Assembly (NCBI RefSeq): GCF_020829595.1
Contig: NZ_JAIVFW010000006.1
Location: forward strand, 1 to 64,000
DNA length: 64,000 nt
Direction: 5' to 3'
Origin: Nostoc sp. CHAB 5844
GTDB lineage: Bacteria; Cyanobacteriota; Cyanobacteriia; Cyanobacteriales; Nostocaceae
The stretch's first letter is position 1; every line of letters begins with the position of its first letter. A program made the translations under genes and the position numbers. Shown piece after piece: positions 39,329-49,187 of the stretch. The notes beneath the pieces were generated by a model. It saw only the letters and a list, made by a program, of their open reading frames with translations, was not told the DNA's origin and ran no database searches.

Positions 39329-40999
39329 ATGAAAAATCAAGTAATTGTTATTGGACTAGATGCTGGCGATCCGTGGTTATTAGAAAAATGGATGAATGAA
39401 GGACACCTCAAAACCTTCAGCTACCTACGTGAACAGGGAATATACGGCCGCCTGAATAATACAGTTGAATACTGTGGTAAACAAGAAGAACTGACCTCAA
39501 CAGAGGCATTATGGCCAGCATTTATCACTGGTCGCCGAGCGGATCAGACAGGATACTGGGATATCGTTAAATACTATCCCCATCGGTATGAAATTTCCTG
39601 CGAGCTTTGCGATAGTGGGTATGACTATGAAAAACATCCTCCCTTCTATGCCTTGGGGGATAAATACAAGGTAGCAGTATTTGATCAGCCTTACACAAAT
39701 CTGTGCGATCGCGTTAATGGTGTGCAAATATTGGGATGGGGAGGCACTTACCCCTACACCCCCAACGCTTCCTATCCGGCGGAACTGTTGCCAGAGATCA
39801 TTGAAAAGAATGGCAAAAATCCCATCCTTTTTAACGACAATGGCATTTGGTGGGATAAAGCTTATATTGAGTGGGAAAAGCAAGCACTTCAGCAAAGTAT
39901 TGCAGGTCGTTCTGCTATTTGCCGTGATTTATTGCGCCGCGAATCTTGGGACTTGTTTTTAACAAATTTCAACGAAACACACACAGCGGGCCACGACCTT
40001 TACGCTTTCAGTGACCCTGAACATCCACTTCATGCTTATCTAACCAAGGGCAAAAATGCTCCCGATCCACTCTTAGAAACTTACAAAAACATTGATCGAG
40101 CCATTGGCGAAATTTTAACTGAAGCTGCCGATAATGCTTACGTTTTATGTTTTTCACCGCATGGTATGGGACTTAACTTTAGCGATATGTTAAGTCAAAC
40201 TTTCCTACCGGAAATACTCTATCGATATAGTTTCCCAGGAAAAGTAGCGATCGCTCCAGGTCAAGCAGGAGTTACTCCACCACCAGTAATTACTAATCCT
40301 GTCAGAAACACTTGGGCGGGGAATGTTTGGGTTAATTTATCTGAGCCTAATCCCATCCTCAAATTCATCAAAACTTGGACTCATAAAAAGTTTCTTCAAT
40401 CTAGTCAGTACGGTTTACGCTCTCCTTACTCAGTTGAAGCGCAAGAAACAGCAATGGGCTGGATGCCGGTGATGTGGTTCCAACCCCTGTGGCCGCAAAT
40501 GAAAGCCTTTGCTCTCCCTGGCTTTGCCGATGGACACATCCGTATCAACCTCAAAGGCCGAGAACGAGATGGCATCGTCACTGCTGACGAATACGAAACA
40601 GTTTGCGATCAAATCTCACAAATTCTTTACCGCCTCCAAGATGCTCGTACAGGCAAGCATCTGGTTAAAAAAGTCATCCGCACACGTCGGTCGGCAACCG
40701 AAAACGATCCCACACTGCCAGATTCCGATCTTGTTGTTTTGTGGCATGAACAAATAACAGATGTCGTCGACAGCCCTGACTTTGGTAGGATTGGCCCCAT
40801 CCCCTACTTCCGGGCAGGTTCTCATTGGGAACGAGGATTTTTACTAGCCAAAGGCCCTGGCATTACTCCTAGCTCTGAGCTAACAAACGGTGAAGTTGTA
40901 GACTTACCACCGACAATTTTGGCATTAATGGGTGCGCCAATTCCCGCCTACTTTCAGGGCAAACCTCTAATTAGCACCTCAGTTTCTCAGATTAGTTAA
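39329..40999 (+). CDS. Alkaline-phosphatase-superfamily phosphodiesterase/nucleotide pyrophosphatase
   Basis: 556 aa. Metal-site motifs of the nucleotide pyrophosphatase/phosphodiesterase branch: VIGLDAGD (first metal Asp), ALWPAFITGRRADQTGYWD (nucleophile region, Thr in FITG), ETHTAGHDLY and FSPHGMGLN (metal His residues), and a C-terminal YFRAGSHWERGFLLAKGPGI with another His. No signal peptide, so it acts in the cytoplasm or at the membrane face. The related genes I recall in EPS and glycolipid loci are of unknown substrate. Position directly after the initiating transferase suggests a link to sugar-phosphate or lipid-carrier metabolism; that is inference. Confidence 0.82.
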   Translation: MKNQVIVIGLDAGDPWLLEKWMNEGHLKTFSYLREQGIYGRLNNTVEYCGKQEELTSTEALWPAFITGRRADQTGYWDIVKYYPHRYEISCELCDSGYDYEKHPPFYALGDKYKVAVFDQPYTNLCDRVNGVQILGWGGTYPYTPNASYPAELLPEIIEKNGKNPILFNDNGIWWDKAYIEWEKQALQQSIAGRSAICRDLLRRESWDLFLTNFNETHTAGHDLYAFSDPEHPLHAYLTKGKNAPDPLLETYKNIDRAIGEILTEAADNAYVLCFSPHGMGLNFSDMLSQTFLPEILYRYSFPGKVAIAPGQAGVTPPPVITNPVRNTWAGNVWVNLSEPNPILKFIKTWTHKKFLQSSQYGLRSPYSVEAQETAMGWMPVMWFQPLWPQMKAFALPGFADGHIRINLKGRERDGIVTADEYETVCDQISQILYRLQDARTGKHLVKKVIRTRRSATENDPTLPDSDLVVLWHEQITDVVDSPDFGRIGPIPYFRAGSHWERGFLLAKGPGITPSSELTNGEVVDLPPTILALMGAPIPAYFQGKPLISTSVSQIS

Positions 41000-41076
41000 T
41001 TTTTCTTAGATAAAAGTAAACTTAACATACTTGCAAGATTGATATTTCAACAGACACACAAACTAATTTGAGATAT

Positions 41077-42024
41077 ATGGAAATCAAACAACTTAGTAAT
41101 ACAGGAGTTGCAATTAGTGGACTGGGACTTGGTACAATGCCAATGTCCTTAAGTGGCAAGCCTCCCGAATCACAAGCAATTGAAACAATCCATCGGGCTT
41201 TGATGCTTGGTGTCACCCTCCTTGATACTGCTGATTCCTACTGTTTAGATGAGTCAGACAAACATCACAACGAAAAGCTGATCTGCAAAGCCTTGCAACA
41301 GTATGATGGCGATACTAGCCAAATCTTTACAATTACCAAAGGTGGGTTGATGCGACCCAATGGTGAGTGGGTTCCTAACGGTAATCCCGATCATTTGCGG
41401 CAGACAATCCAGGATAGTTTTGCCGCCTTGGGAGGAGAAAAGCCGATTGACTTGTGGTTATACCACAGCCCCGATCCCAACTATTCCATCAAAGAATCCT
41501 TGACACCCGCCAAAGAAGCCGTAGCAGCAGGACTAATTCGGTTTGTCGGTGTTTCCAATTTTTCCGTCAACCAAATCAAGCAAGCTCGTGAGGTAGTTGA
41601 TATTGTAGCAGTTGAGAACCAGTACCATCTCTGGCATCGCAATCCGGAATTTGATGGGGTACTGGAATACTGCGAACAAGAAGCACTCATTTTTCTCGCC
41701 TGGAGTCCCCTTGGTGGAGTTGGCGGTAAGCGTCGTACTAGTAATTTAGATGCGATGCCAGTTTTAAATGAACTAGCCGCTACCAAAGGAGTATCAATTT
41801 ACTGTATTCTTCTGGCTTGGCTGCGAGCAAAATCACCCGTTGTTGTGCCTGTGGTGGGAGCAAGAAAGCCTGCCAGTATTGCAGATTCGGCAAACTCAGT
41901 AGCTGTGCAACTATCAAATGCAGAGGTAAAACAAATCGATAACTCTGTGTCTTCAACCAGCATAGCTCGCAAGGGGCTGGACTGGGTGAAGCGGCAATTA
42001 GAAAGGCTACCCCTGCCACGTTGA
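41077..42024 (+). CDS. Aldo/keto reductase
   Basis: 315 aa from ATG 41077 (MEIKQLSNTGVAISGLGLGTMPM). The AKR (beta/alpha)8 barrel and its tetrad are visible: Asp in TLLDTADSY with the Tyr of the same motif, Lys in FTITKGG, His in WLYHSPDPN. C-terminal PVVPVVGARKPASI binds the NADPH phosphate. The family reduces aldehydes and ketones or oxidises sugars. It lies inside the EPS cluster, between the phosphodiesterase and a GT2, so a role in sugar modification is possible, but AKRs are too versatile to assign. Confidence 0.88.
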   Translation: MEIKQLSNTGVAISGLGLGTMPMSLSGKPPESQAIETIHRALMLGVTLLDTADSYCLDESDKHHNEKLICKALQQYDGDTSQIFTITKGGLMRPNGEWVPNGNPDHLRQTIQDSFAALGGEKPIDLWLYHSPDPNYSIKESLTPAKEAVAAGLIRFVGVSNFSVNQIKQAREVVDIVAVENQYHLWHRNPEFDGVLEYCEQEALIFLAWSPLGGVGGKRRTSNLDAMPVLNELAATKGVSIYCILLAWLRAKSPVVVPVVGARKPASIADSANSVAVQLSNAEVKQIDNSVSSTSIARKGLDWVKRQLERLPLPR

Positions 42025-42062
42025 GCTAACCAAGATTTACCTGGTAACAAAAGACTACTGAC

Positions 42063-43061
42063 ATGAATCCCGAAGTATCAATCATCATTCCGGCTCATAA
42101 CACAGAAAATTATATCGCGCGGGCTATAGAATCAGCATTAGGGCAAACCCTCACCAATTTGGAAGTGATTGTTGTCGATGACGCTTCTAGTGATGCCACT
42201 TTAGAAATCATCAACAGCTTTACGGATTCAAGGCTCAGAGTCTTTGTTAATCAACAAAATCTGGGCGTGAGTGGCGCACGTAACCGAGCGCTAAGAGAAG
42301 CTCAAGGAAATTGGATTGCCATTTTAGACTCAGATGACTGGTATGCACCGGAGAGGTTAGAAAAACTTCTGCAAGTAGCGATCGCCGAAAACGCAGATAT
42401 TGTTATTGATGACTTAAACTTTATTCAAAGCAGTGAAAACTCACCCTGGAGTACCTTACTGCAAGAAAGTGGAGAGCAGATTCACACTATTAAAGAAATT
42501 GACCCAATATATTTTGTCAAAACGGATTTATACGGGCAACCAGGATTACATCTCGGTTTATCCAAACCTTTATTTAAAAGAAACTTTTTAATAAAAAATA
42601 ACATTAACTACAACGAAACAATGCAAGTTGCTGAAGATTTTCAGTTTACTCTGCAATGTTTAATTAATGGCGCTTACTGTGTATTTGTTCCCCAACCCTA
42701 CTATTTCTATTACTTTCGTCCAGGTTCTCTCGTTACTCAAAGCAAAGTCAGACAAATTAATCAGACTAGCAGAGCAATCCAGCATTTTTTACAACAAGAC
42801 ACTGTGCAGAATCATCCTCAATTAGTTGAGGCTCTATCTCAAAGTTTAACAATCTTACAAAAAAATCAAGCCTACTACAGTGTTGTCGAACCTATCAAAC
42901 AGCAAAAGTTCTTAACAGCTTTATTTGAGCTAATACGTAATCCTTACTTCTTTGTACATTTTATTAGCCAACTTCAAGTAATATTGCTCCGCCGTTTTAG
43001 ATATTACATTCTTGGAGATAAATTAGTCTACGAAATAGCATATCGAAAAAATAATATATAA
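42063..43061 (+). CDS. Family 2 glycosyltransferase
   Basis: 332 aa GT-A enzyme. SIIIPAHNTENYIARAIESALGQT opens the nucleotide-binding fold, VVDDASSDATL contains the UDP-contacting Asp, ALREAQGNWIAILDSDDWY holds the metal-binding DxD, and MQVAEDFQFTL supplies the catalytic base (ED) region. Ends in a hydrophobic or amphipathic stretch (FVHFISQLQVILLRRFRYYI) that may attach it to the membrane. It would add a sugar to the growing lipid-linked repeat unit. Donor and linkage unknown. 38 bases after the AKR gene and 46 before the flippase. Confidence 0.9.
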   Translation: MNPEVSIIIPAHNTENYIARAIESALGQTLTNLEVIVVDDASSDATLEIINSFTDSRLRVFVNQQNLGVSGARNRALREAQGNWIAILDSDDWYAPERLEKLLQVAIAENADIVIDDLNFIQSSENSPWSTLLQESGEQIHTIKEIDPIYFVKTDLYGQPGLHLGLSKPLFKRNFLIKNNINYNETMQVAEDFQFTLQCLINGAYCVFVPQPYYFYYFRPGSLVTQSKVRQINQTSRAIQHFLQQDTVQNHPQLVEALSQSLTILQKNQAYYSVVEPIKQQKFLTALFELIRNPYFFVHFISQLQVILLRRFRYYILGDKLVYEIAYRKNNI

Positions 43062-43107
43062 ATTCTTAGTTGTTTGATTTGTACAACACTAATATGACTT
43101 CTTACAA

Positions 43108-44541
43108 ATGGTAGAAAAACGCAAGTTAATCAGTAATTCTCTAGCAATGCTCATTAATCGACTAACACAAAGCATTGCAACATTTGTGTTAACCGCCGCC
43201 ATAGCTCGAATTTTAGGCGCTGAAGCTCTAGGTCAATATCTACTAGCATTTAGTTACTACTTTATCTTTGTCAGTATTGCCTCACAAGGATTAAAAATAT
43301 TGTTCACAAGAGAACTAGCTCGTGAGCCAGAAAAAACACCAATTTTCCTCACGAATGGCACCTTGTTACAATTCATTTTCAGTCTGATTGGTTATGTAGC
43401 ATTATGCATTGTCGTATTTTTATTGCCTTATAGCACTGAAACCTCGATTATTTGCTACATCATGGGCTTAACTATCATCCCATTTTCATTGTCCAATATC
43501 ACCGAAGCAATTTTTCAGGCTCAAGAAAGAATGCATTTAATTGCTCTTTCGACAGTACCTATTTATATTGCGCGGGTACTGGTGATGATCTGGGCAATGC
43601 AAATGACTTATGGAGTAGATACATTAGCAGAACTTCTATTAGTTTCAGAAGCAATAATTTTAGTTATTCAATGGTTATTACTGATAGGTACAGTCAACCT
43701 AAAATGGCAAATTGATCAAGATTTTATCTGGAATAGTATTAAGGCTGCACGTACATTTTTGGCAATTGAAGGCATAGCCGTAGTTAATAGCAGACTGCAA
43801 ATTTTAATTCTTTCACTTTTAGGAAACGAGTTTTTAGTCGGGATTTATGGTGGAATTGTCCAATTAATGCAGCCATTCATCATTGTTGCTAACAGTATGG
43901 CAACAGCAATATTTCCGAGTTTGTCTAAAGCAGTAACTCAAGGAAAAGAAAATCAGCGTCAAATCACCGAAAATTTTATTGAAATACTCTTAGTTATCGC
44001 TTTACCGTTATTAATTGGCTGTTTATTTTTTAGTAAAGATTTATTAGTTTTTTTATATAACCCTAGTTTTGCTCAAGGTAGCCTAGCCCTTAATGTTATT
44101 ACACTAACTTTACTTTTTTTACCCTTTAATCGCTCGTTATCTTATCTGCTGGTTGCTAATGGTTTCGAGAAATTTAATTTGCGCGAAGTAGTAATTACCA
44201 CAATAATAGGAAGTTTTGCTGGTGTATTATTAGTATCTAAATTTCAATTATTGGGTGCAGCAACAACTGATTTATTCATCAAGCTGCTTGCCTTTAGCCA
44301 GTATGTTTACTACACATATAGCCGTCTATTTTCATTAAACTTGTGGCGCGTTCTGTGCCGTCCTCTACTGGTTAGTACTTTAATGCTACCTGTATTGATA
44401 GTATTGCAAAAAGTTAATTTAAATTTCTTGCTAACACTGATGATTTCAACTTCTTATTATGCGTTGATTGTAGGATATTTAGGTGTCAATACTTTGGGCG
44501 GGCCGCGTGCTGTATGGTTAAAACTTTTAAAAAAGGCATAA
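43108..44541 (+). CDS. Polysaccharide flippase (Wzx-like)
   Basis: 477 aa with about 12-14 membrane helices across the whole length. The N-terminus SNSLAMLINRLTQSIATFVLTAAIARILGAEALGQYLLAFSYYFI is typical of the Wzx/RfbX/MurJ-like MOP exporters (LxxxLGxxxxGxY pattern). It should flip the undecaprenyl-linked repeat unit to the periplasmic face for the polymerase at 45.7 kb. Charged residues inside predicted helices (as in KAARTFLAIEGIAV, SRLQILILS) would line the transport path. Confidence 0.9.
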   Translation: MVEKRKLISNSLAMLINRLTQSIATFVLTAAIARILGAEALGQYLLAFSYYFIFVSIASQGLKILFTRELAREPEKTPIFLTNGTLLQFIFSLIGYVALCIVVFLLPYSTETSIICYIMGLTIIPFSLSNITEAIFQAQERMHLIALSTVPIYIARVLVMIWAMQMTYGVDTLAELLLVSEAIILVIQWLLLIGTVNLKWQIDQDFIWNSIKAARTFLAIEGIAVVNSRLQILILSLLGNEFLVGIYGGIVQLMQPFIIVANSMATAIFPSLSKAVTQGKENQRQITENFIEILLVIALPLLIGCLFFSKDLLVFLYNPSFAQGSLALNVITLTLLFLPFNRSLSYLLVANGFEKFNLREVVITTIIGSFAGVLLVSKFQLLGAATTDLFIKLLAFSQYVYYTYSRLFSLNLWRVLCRPLLVSTLMLPVLIVLQKVNLNFLLTLMISTSYYALIVGYLGVNTLGGPRAVWLKLLKKA

Positions 44542-44588
44542 ACAGAAAGTTATCCAGATAAATTTAAAATCTTAATCTAGTTAGAGAG

Positions 44589-45563
44589 ATGAAAACTGAG
44601 TTCTTGCAAGCAGAAGCAACAATAATTAACGACAATAACCAGGAAATAGTTAGCGTCGTTATTCCTACAAGAAACAGACCACAAGTTGTAAGTAGGGCTG
44701 TGAAAAGCGCCTTAGCCCAAACCTTAGCAACCATTGAAATAATTGTAGTGGTAGACGGGCCGGATGGTGAAACAGTCAAAGCACTATCTGAAATAGGTGA
44801 TTCCAGGCTAAAAGTTGTAGAATTAGTCAACAATATTGGCCCATCAGGAGCCAGAAATGCTGGTGTTAGAGAAGCTAAAGGTTCTTGGATAGCCTTTCTT
44901 GACGACGATGATGAATGGCTACCGCAAAAATTAGAACGTCAACTAGAATTAGCCAAAAATTCTGCTTATGATTACCCAGTGGTTGCTAGTCGTTTTATTT
45001 CTCAAACTGCCAAAGGCAAATTCATTTGGCCTAGAAGATTACCTAAACCCTCAGAACCTTTAAGTGAGTATTTATTTGTGCGTAACTCTTTTTTCCAAGG
45101 AGAGGGGTTTATGCAAACCTCTACTTTTTTTACGAGAAAAGAATTACTGCAAAAAATGCCTTTGGACGAAAAGTTTTATCGGCATGAAGATTGGGAGTGG
45201 TTACTGCGAGTAAGTGCAACCGCAGGTGTGGGAATAGAATTTGTGCCTGAGCCTTTGGCAATTTGGTATTCAGAAATCGGGATAAAACGTTTAAGTAACA
45301 TTAAAGACTGGCAATATTCTCTAGATTGGCTGCATTCCATCCGCAATTTAGTCACACCTAAAGCTTATGCTGGCTTTATTGTGACGGTTATCACTCCTTC
45401 TGCATCCTTGATGAGTGATTGGAAAGCTTTTTGGCCTCTACTATGGGAGGCTCTACGTTGGGGTGAGATGAGACCGATAGATCTATTTTTATACTTAACA
45501 ATGTGGCTAATACCACAACAGGCCAGACAGCAAATTCGTGCTGTGATCACGAGGAAATCCTAG
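44589..45563 (+). CDS. Family 2 glycosyltransferase
   Basis: 324 aa. GT-A fold: SVVIPTRNRPQVVSRAVKSALAQT, EIIVVVDGPDGETVKAL, NNIGPSGARNAGVREAKGSWIAFLDDDDEWLP with the DxD, then a domain with RHEDWEWLLRVSA, the catalytic HED. Second GT2 of the cluster and clearly different from the one at 42063, so it probably makes another linkage. Ends with a basic RAVITRKS after an amphipathic helix. Specific sugar unknown. Confidence 0.9.
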   Translation: MKTEFLQAEATIINDNNQEIVSVVIPTRNRPQVVSRAVKSALAQTLATIEIIVVVDGPDGETVKALSEIGDSRLKVVELVNNIGPSGARNAGVREAKGSWIAFLDDDDEWLPQKLERQLELAKNSAYDYPVVASRFISQTAKGKFIWPRRLPKPSEPLSEYLFVRNSFFQGEGFMQTSTFFTRKELLQKMPLDEKFYRHEDWEWLLRVSATAGVGIEFVPEPLAIWYSEIGIKRLSNIKDWQYSLDWLHSIRNLVTPKAYAGFIVTVITPSASLMSDWKAFWPLLWEALRWGEMRPIDLFLYLTMWLIPQQARQQIRAVITRKS

Positions 45564-45657
45564 TCATCCTGATTTTCAGGCGATCGCACTCCTGTAGAGT
45601 TATTATGCCACTATTTTTCTAGCTTGATATTACTATTGAAGATTTCGATGCAGCTAC

Positions 45658-46920
45658 ATGAGTGCTTTGATGAGAAAACTACTAAGATTTGCAGAATATG
45701 CCTTTACAGTAGTGTCATTATTACACTATTCAGGAGGCCCATTAGTTGTCATTCTTTCGGGGGGTGCAAGTGAAGGAGACGGTTCAGAAGGTGTACCAAA
45801 CTATCCCTTAATTCAGCTGATCTTGATGGTGATTTATATCATCACATTTTGTTTACTTGTTTTACGCTGGAAAAAAGTTGTTTATGTACTCAGCAAAGAT
45901 AAATTCATTTGGTTATTAGTAGCACTGGCTGGCATTTCCGTCTTTTGGTCTTCTATTCCTGAGTTAACCAGAGCCAGAAGTATAGCCTTAGCTGGAACAA
46001 CAATATTCGGGTTGTATTTAGCTACGCGGTACACGTTAAAAGAACAGCTACAGCTATTTGCTTGGATGTTTGGTATAGCAATTGTTTTTAGTTGTTTATT
46101 TGCTGTAGCACTACCCCAATACGGACTCATGGCAGGACTACATGCAGGAGCTTGGCGAGGAATCTACAACCATAAAAATGTGCTAGGAAAAATTATGGTG
46201 CCAAGTATATTCATATTTTTATGTCTAGCTTTTAATGATAAAAAAAATAGATTCCTTTTATGGTGCGGCTGTATATTATCAATAATTTTATTAATACTTT
46301 CAACATCAAAAAGTTCCTTGTTGAATTTTGTGCTGCTTTTAGGAGCATTAGGAATTTATCAAGTTTTTAGATGGCAATTAAATTTCATGATGCCTGCTAT
46401 TACTGGTCTAGCAACTATAGGTTTTGGCATCAAGATATGGTTATCAGCTAATGCAGATAGACTTCTGGCTTCAGTTGGTAAAGATGCAACACTAACAGGT
46501 CGCACAGACCTATGGCCACTTGTATTAGATAAAATTTGGGAAAGACCTTTGTTGGGTTATGGATTTGGTAGTTTTTGGTATGGATGGGAGAGTGAAGCTG
46601 CTTCTATTTGGTACGCATCTGGCTGGTCTCCACCTAATGCACATAACGGTTTATTAGATTTATTTCTTGATCTAGGCATTTTAGGAGTAACAATTTATTT
46701 ATTAGCATTTTGTTTGAATTTTTTTAAAGCATTGTTTTACTTACGTTTAAATAATAATTCAGAAAACCTTTGGCCAATCATTTACATAACATACATATTA
46801 TTAGCAAATCTTACTGAGAGTACAATGGTCATTCAGAATAATATATTTTGGATATTTTATGTAACTGTCATTTTTTCGTTAAGTGCCGTACCTAAAAACA
46901 CAAACAAGGTTTTTGCTTGA
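45658..46920 (+). CDS. O-antigen polymerase/ligase-like protein (Wzy/WaaL)
   Basis: 420 aa, about ten membrane helices. The Wzy_C-type signature is visible in the large periplasmic loop: GRTDLWPLVLDKIWERPLLGYGFGSFW (Arg and Gly motif) followed by NAHNGLLDLFLDLGILG with the conserved HN. As the only such gene in the cluster it is most likely the polymerase that joins flipped repeat units. Ligases and polymerases of this family cannot be separated by sequence alone. Its start at 45658 is an ATG with a second possible ATG three codons on. Confidence 0.88.
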   Translation: MSALMRKLLRFAEYAFTVVSLLHYSGGPLVVILSGGASEGDGSEGVPNYPLIQLILMVIYIITFCLLVLRWKKVVYVLSKDKFIWLLVALAGISVFWSSIPELTRARSIALAGTTIFGLYLATRYTLKEQLQLFAWMFGIAIVFSCLFAVALPQYGLMAGLHAGAWRGIYNHKNVLGKIMVPSIFIFLCLAFNDKKNRFLLWCGCILSIILLILSTSKSSLLNFVLLLGALGIYQVFRWQLNFMMPAITGLATIGFGIKIWLSANADRLLASVGKDATLTGRTDLWPLVLDKIWERPLLGYGFGSFWYGWESEAASIWYASGWSPPNAHNGLLDLFLDLGILGVTIYLLAFCLNFFKALFYLRLNNNSENLWPIIYITYILLANLTESTMVIQNNIFWIFYVTVIFSLSAVPKNTNKVFA

Positions 46921-47031
46921 GGTGTAGTTTTCAAAAAGTTTGATGAATAATTAACTATTAGATATTTAATAAAAATCAAGATTTAAGGTCGATTGCTAGT
47001 TTTTTGAGGATGACAAAGGTGGCTGGATATT

Positions 47032-48102
47032 ATGAATAAAATAAAAATTGTCATGCTAGGAGATAGCCTAGAACATCATGGAGGGATAGTTACAGTCGAA
47101 AAACTTATTCTACAAAACATATCCACTAAAGTTCAAATTCAACACATTGCAACTCGTGAAGATGGTTCAGCAATTCATAAAATAAGTGTATTTGCCAAAG
47201 GTTTATTTGCACTTTTGTTGAGAATGCTGAGTCAAAAAACAGATGTTGTACACATTCATATGGCTGATTGGGGAAGTGTCTTTCGCAAAGCAGTGATTAC
47301 TATTATTGGTTTAGTATTTCGTAAGCCAGTATTAATTCATGCTCATGGCCCTGAGTTCCATTTAACTTACAATTCATTGCCGAGATGGATACAAAAAGGC
47401 TTAAGTTGGATATTTCGTAGATGTCAAGGATTTATTGTTTTATCCAATAGCTGGAAAGATTTTTATGTACCTAACTTAGGTTTAGAACCAGAGCGAGTTT
47501 TTGTCTTACCTAATCCTGTATCTGTACCAGATAAAATTAGCGATCGCCAAGATAATAGTAAAGTAAAATTGGTATTTTCTGGGCGTGTTGGACAACGTAA
47601 GGGAGCATTTGATTTAATTAAAGCATTTGCTAATTTACCTACTGAACAGCAAGACCGAGCAGAATTGGTTTTTGCTGGAGATGGAGATATAGAACAAGGG
47701 CTTGATTTAGTCAAAAATTTAAACTTAGTAAGTCATGTTACTTTTCTTGGATGGCTTAGTACCGATAAAAAAGATGAATTACTAGCAAATTCTCACATCT
47801 TTGTTTTGCCATCTTATAACGAAGCTTTGCCAATGGCATTATTAGAAGCTATGGCCTGGGGATTGCCAGTAATTACATCGCCAGTAGGAGGTATTCCTGA
47901 AATTGTTACTGCTCATCAAAATGGTTTGTTAGTAACTCCAGGTGATATTCAACAATTAACAGAAGCCATGCAATCTTTAATTAAAAATCACAATTTAAGA
48001 GAGACTTTAGGCCATAATGCTAGAAGTAGTATTTTAGGCTTTGATGTCAAAGTTTATTGTGATAATCTGTTGAATATCTATCAGTCAATATCTAATAATT
48101 AA
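47032..48102 (+). CDS. Family 4 glycosyltransferase
   Basis: 356 aa GT-B enzyme. The N-terminal acceptor lobe begins IKIVMLGDSLEHHGGIVTVE and contains DVVHIHMADWGSVFRKAV and HAHGPEFH; the C-terminal donor lobe has VFSGRVGQRKGAFDLIKAF and the E(x7)E nucleotide-sugar motif in PSYNEALPMALLEAMAWGLPVI, then GGIPEIV. A GDSLEHHGG start with a glycine-rich loop is typical. Retaining transfer of a hexose, rhamnose or similar to the repeat unit is expected. It is 21 bases before the epimerase gene. Confidence 0.92.
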   Translation: MNKIKIVMLGDSLEHHGGIVTVEKLILQNISTKVQIQHIATREDGSAIHKISVFAKGLFALLLRMLSQKTDVVHIHMADWGSVFRKAVITIIGLVFRKPVLIHAHGPEFHLTYNSLPRWIQKGLSWIFRRCQGFIVLSNSWKDFYVPNLGLEPERVFVLPNPVSVPDKISDRQDNSKVKLVFSGRVGQRKGAFDLIKAFANLPTEQQDRAELVFAGDGDIEQGLDLVKNLNLVSHVTFLGWLSTDKKDELLANSHIFVLPSYNEALPMALLEAMAWGLPVITSPVGGIPEIVTAHQNGLLVTPGDIQQLTEAMQSLIKNHNLRETLGHNARSSILGFDVKVYCDNLLNIYQSISNN

Positions 48103-48123
48103 TTATCAAGAGGTTAATCCAAA

Positions 48124-49185
48124 ATGAGTGTAGTAATTATTACTGGTTCAGCTGGTCTAATTGGGTCGGAAGCAGTGCGTTTCTTCGGCAATTTAGGAAT
48201 GCATGTCGTCGGTATTGATAATGATATGCGGAAGTTCTTTTTTGGTGAAGAAGCTTCAACTGACTGGAACCGCAAGCGCTTAGAAACAGAAGTAGAAAAA
48301 TACGAACACTACGACGTTGATATCAGAGACTATCCCAAAATTAAAGAAATTTTTGAACGCTTTGGTAAGTCAATATCATTAATTATTCACACAGCTGCTC
48401 AACCTTCTCACGATTGGGCTGCTAGAGATCCATTTTCGGATTTTTCAGTGAATGCTAACGGTACTTTGAACTTATTACAAGCAACACGCGAAAACTGCCC
48501 TGATAGCCCTTTTATTTTTACATCTACTAATAAGGTGTATGGTGACTTACCCAACTTCTTGCCTTTAGTAGAATTAGAAAAACGTTGGGAGATAGATTCA
48601 TCCCATCGTTACTATTCAGGTATTTCTGAGGACATGAGCATTGATAACAGCAAGCATTCTCTTTTTGGAGCATCTAAAGTTGCTGCTGATGTACTTGTCC
48701 AGGAATATGGCCGTTATTTTGATATGAAAACAGTTTCGTTTCGCGGTGGATGTCTCACAGGCCCAAGCCACTCTGGAACTCAACTGCATGGTTTTTTGGC
48801 TTATCTAATGAAATGCACTGTAACAGGTAATCCGTATACTATTTTTGGCTATAAAGGTAAGCAAGTACGAGACAACATTCATTCTTCTGACTTAATTGCT
48901 GCCTTTTATGAATTTTATAAAAATCCTGGAAGTGCAGAAATATATAACATAGGTGGTGGTAGAGAAAGTAACTGCTCAATGTTAGAAGCTATCGAAATCT
49001 GCCAAGAAATATCAGGTAGAGAGTTGCAACATTCTTACAAAGAAGACAATAGAATAGGAGACCATATTTGGTACATCAGCGACTTATCTAAATTCAAAAA
49101 TAAATACCCAAATTGGTCAATAAAATATAACGTTACGCAAATACTTCAAGAAATTTACGACAAAAATGTTGATAGGTGGTTGTAA
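48124..49185 (+). CDS. NAD-dependent epimerase/dehydratase (SDR), CDP-paratose-2-epimerase-like
   Basis: 353 aa extended short-chain dehydrogenase. Nucleotide-binding [15 protein letters not shown], the acidic GIDND after beta2, [14 protein letters not shown] and [10 protein letters not shown]. The YxxxK catalytic pair appears as [12 protein letters not shown]: Lys is kept but the usual Tyr position is Phe, unless a different Tyr nearby (YYSG) serves. The overall sequence resembles the CDP-paratose/tyvelose 2-epimerase-like branch. It would supply a modified nucleotide sugar to the cluster. It lies in tight order GT4-epimerase-WecG (gaps 21 and 2 bases). Confidence 0.85.
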   Translation: MSVVIITGSAGLIGSEAVRFFGNLGMHVVGIDNDMRKFFFGEEASTDWNRKRLETEVEKYEHYDVDIRDYPKIKEIFERFGKSISLIIHTAAQPSHDWAARDPFSDFSVNANGTLNLLQATRENCPDSPFIFTSTNKVYGDLPNFLPLVELEKRWEIDSSHRYYSGISEDMSIDNSKHSLFGASKVAADVLVQEYGRYFDMKTVSFRGGCLTGPSHSGTQLHGFLAYLMKCTVTGNPYTIFGYKGKQVRDNIHSSDLIAAFYEFYKNPGSAEIYNIGGGRESNCSMLEAIEICQEISGRELQHSYKEDNRIGDHIWYISDLSKFKNKYPNWSIKYNVTQILQEIYDKNVDRWL

Positions 49186-49187
49186 TC

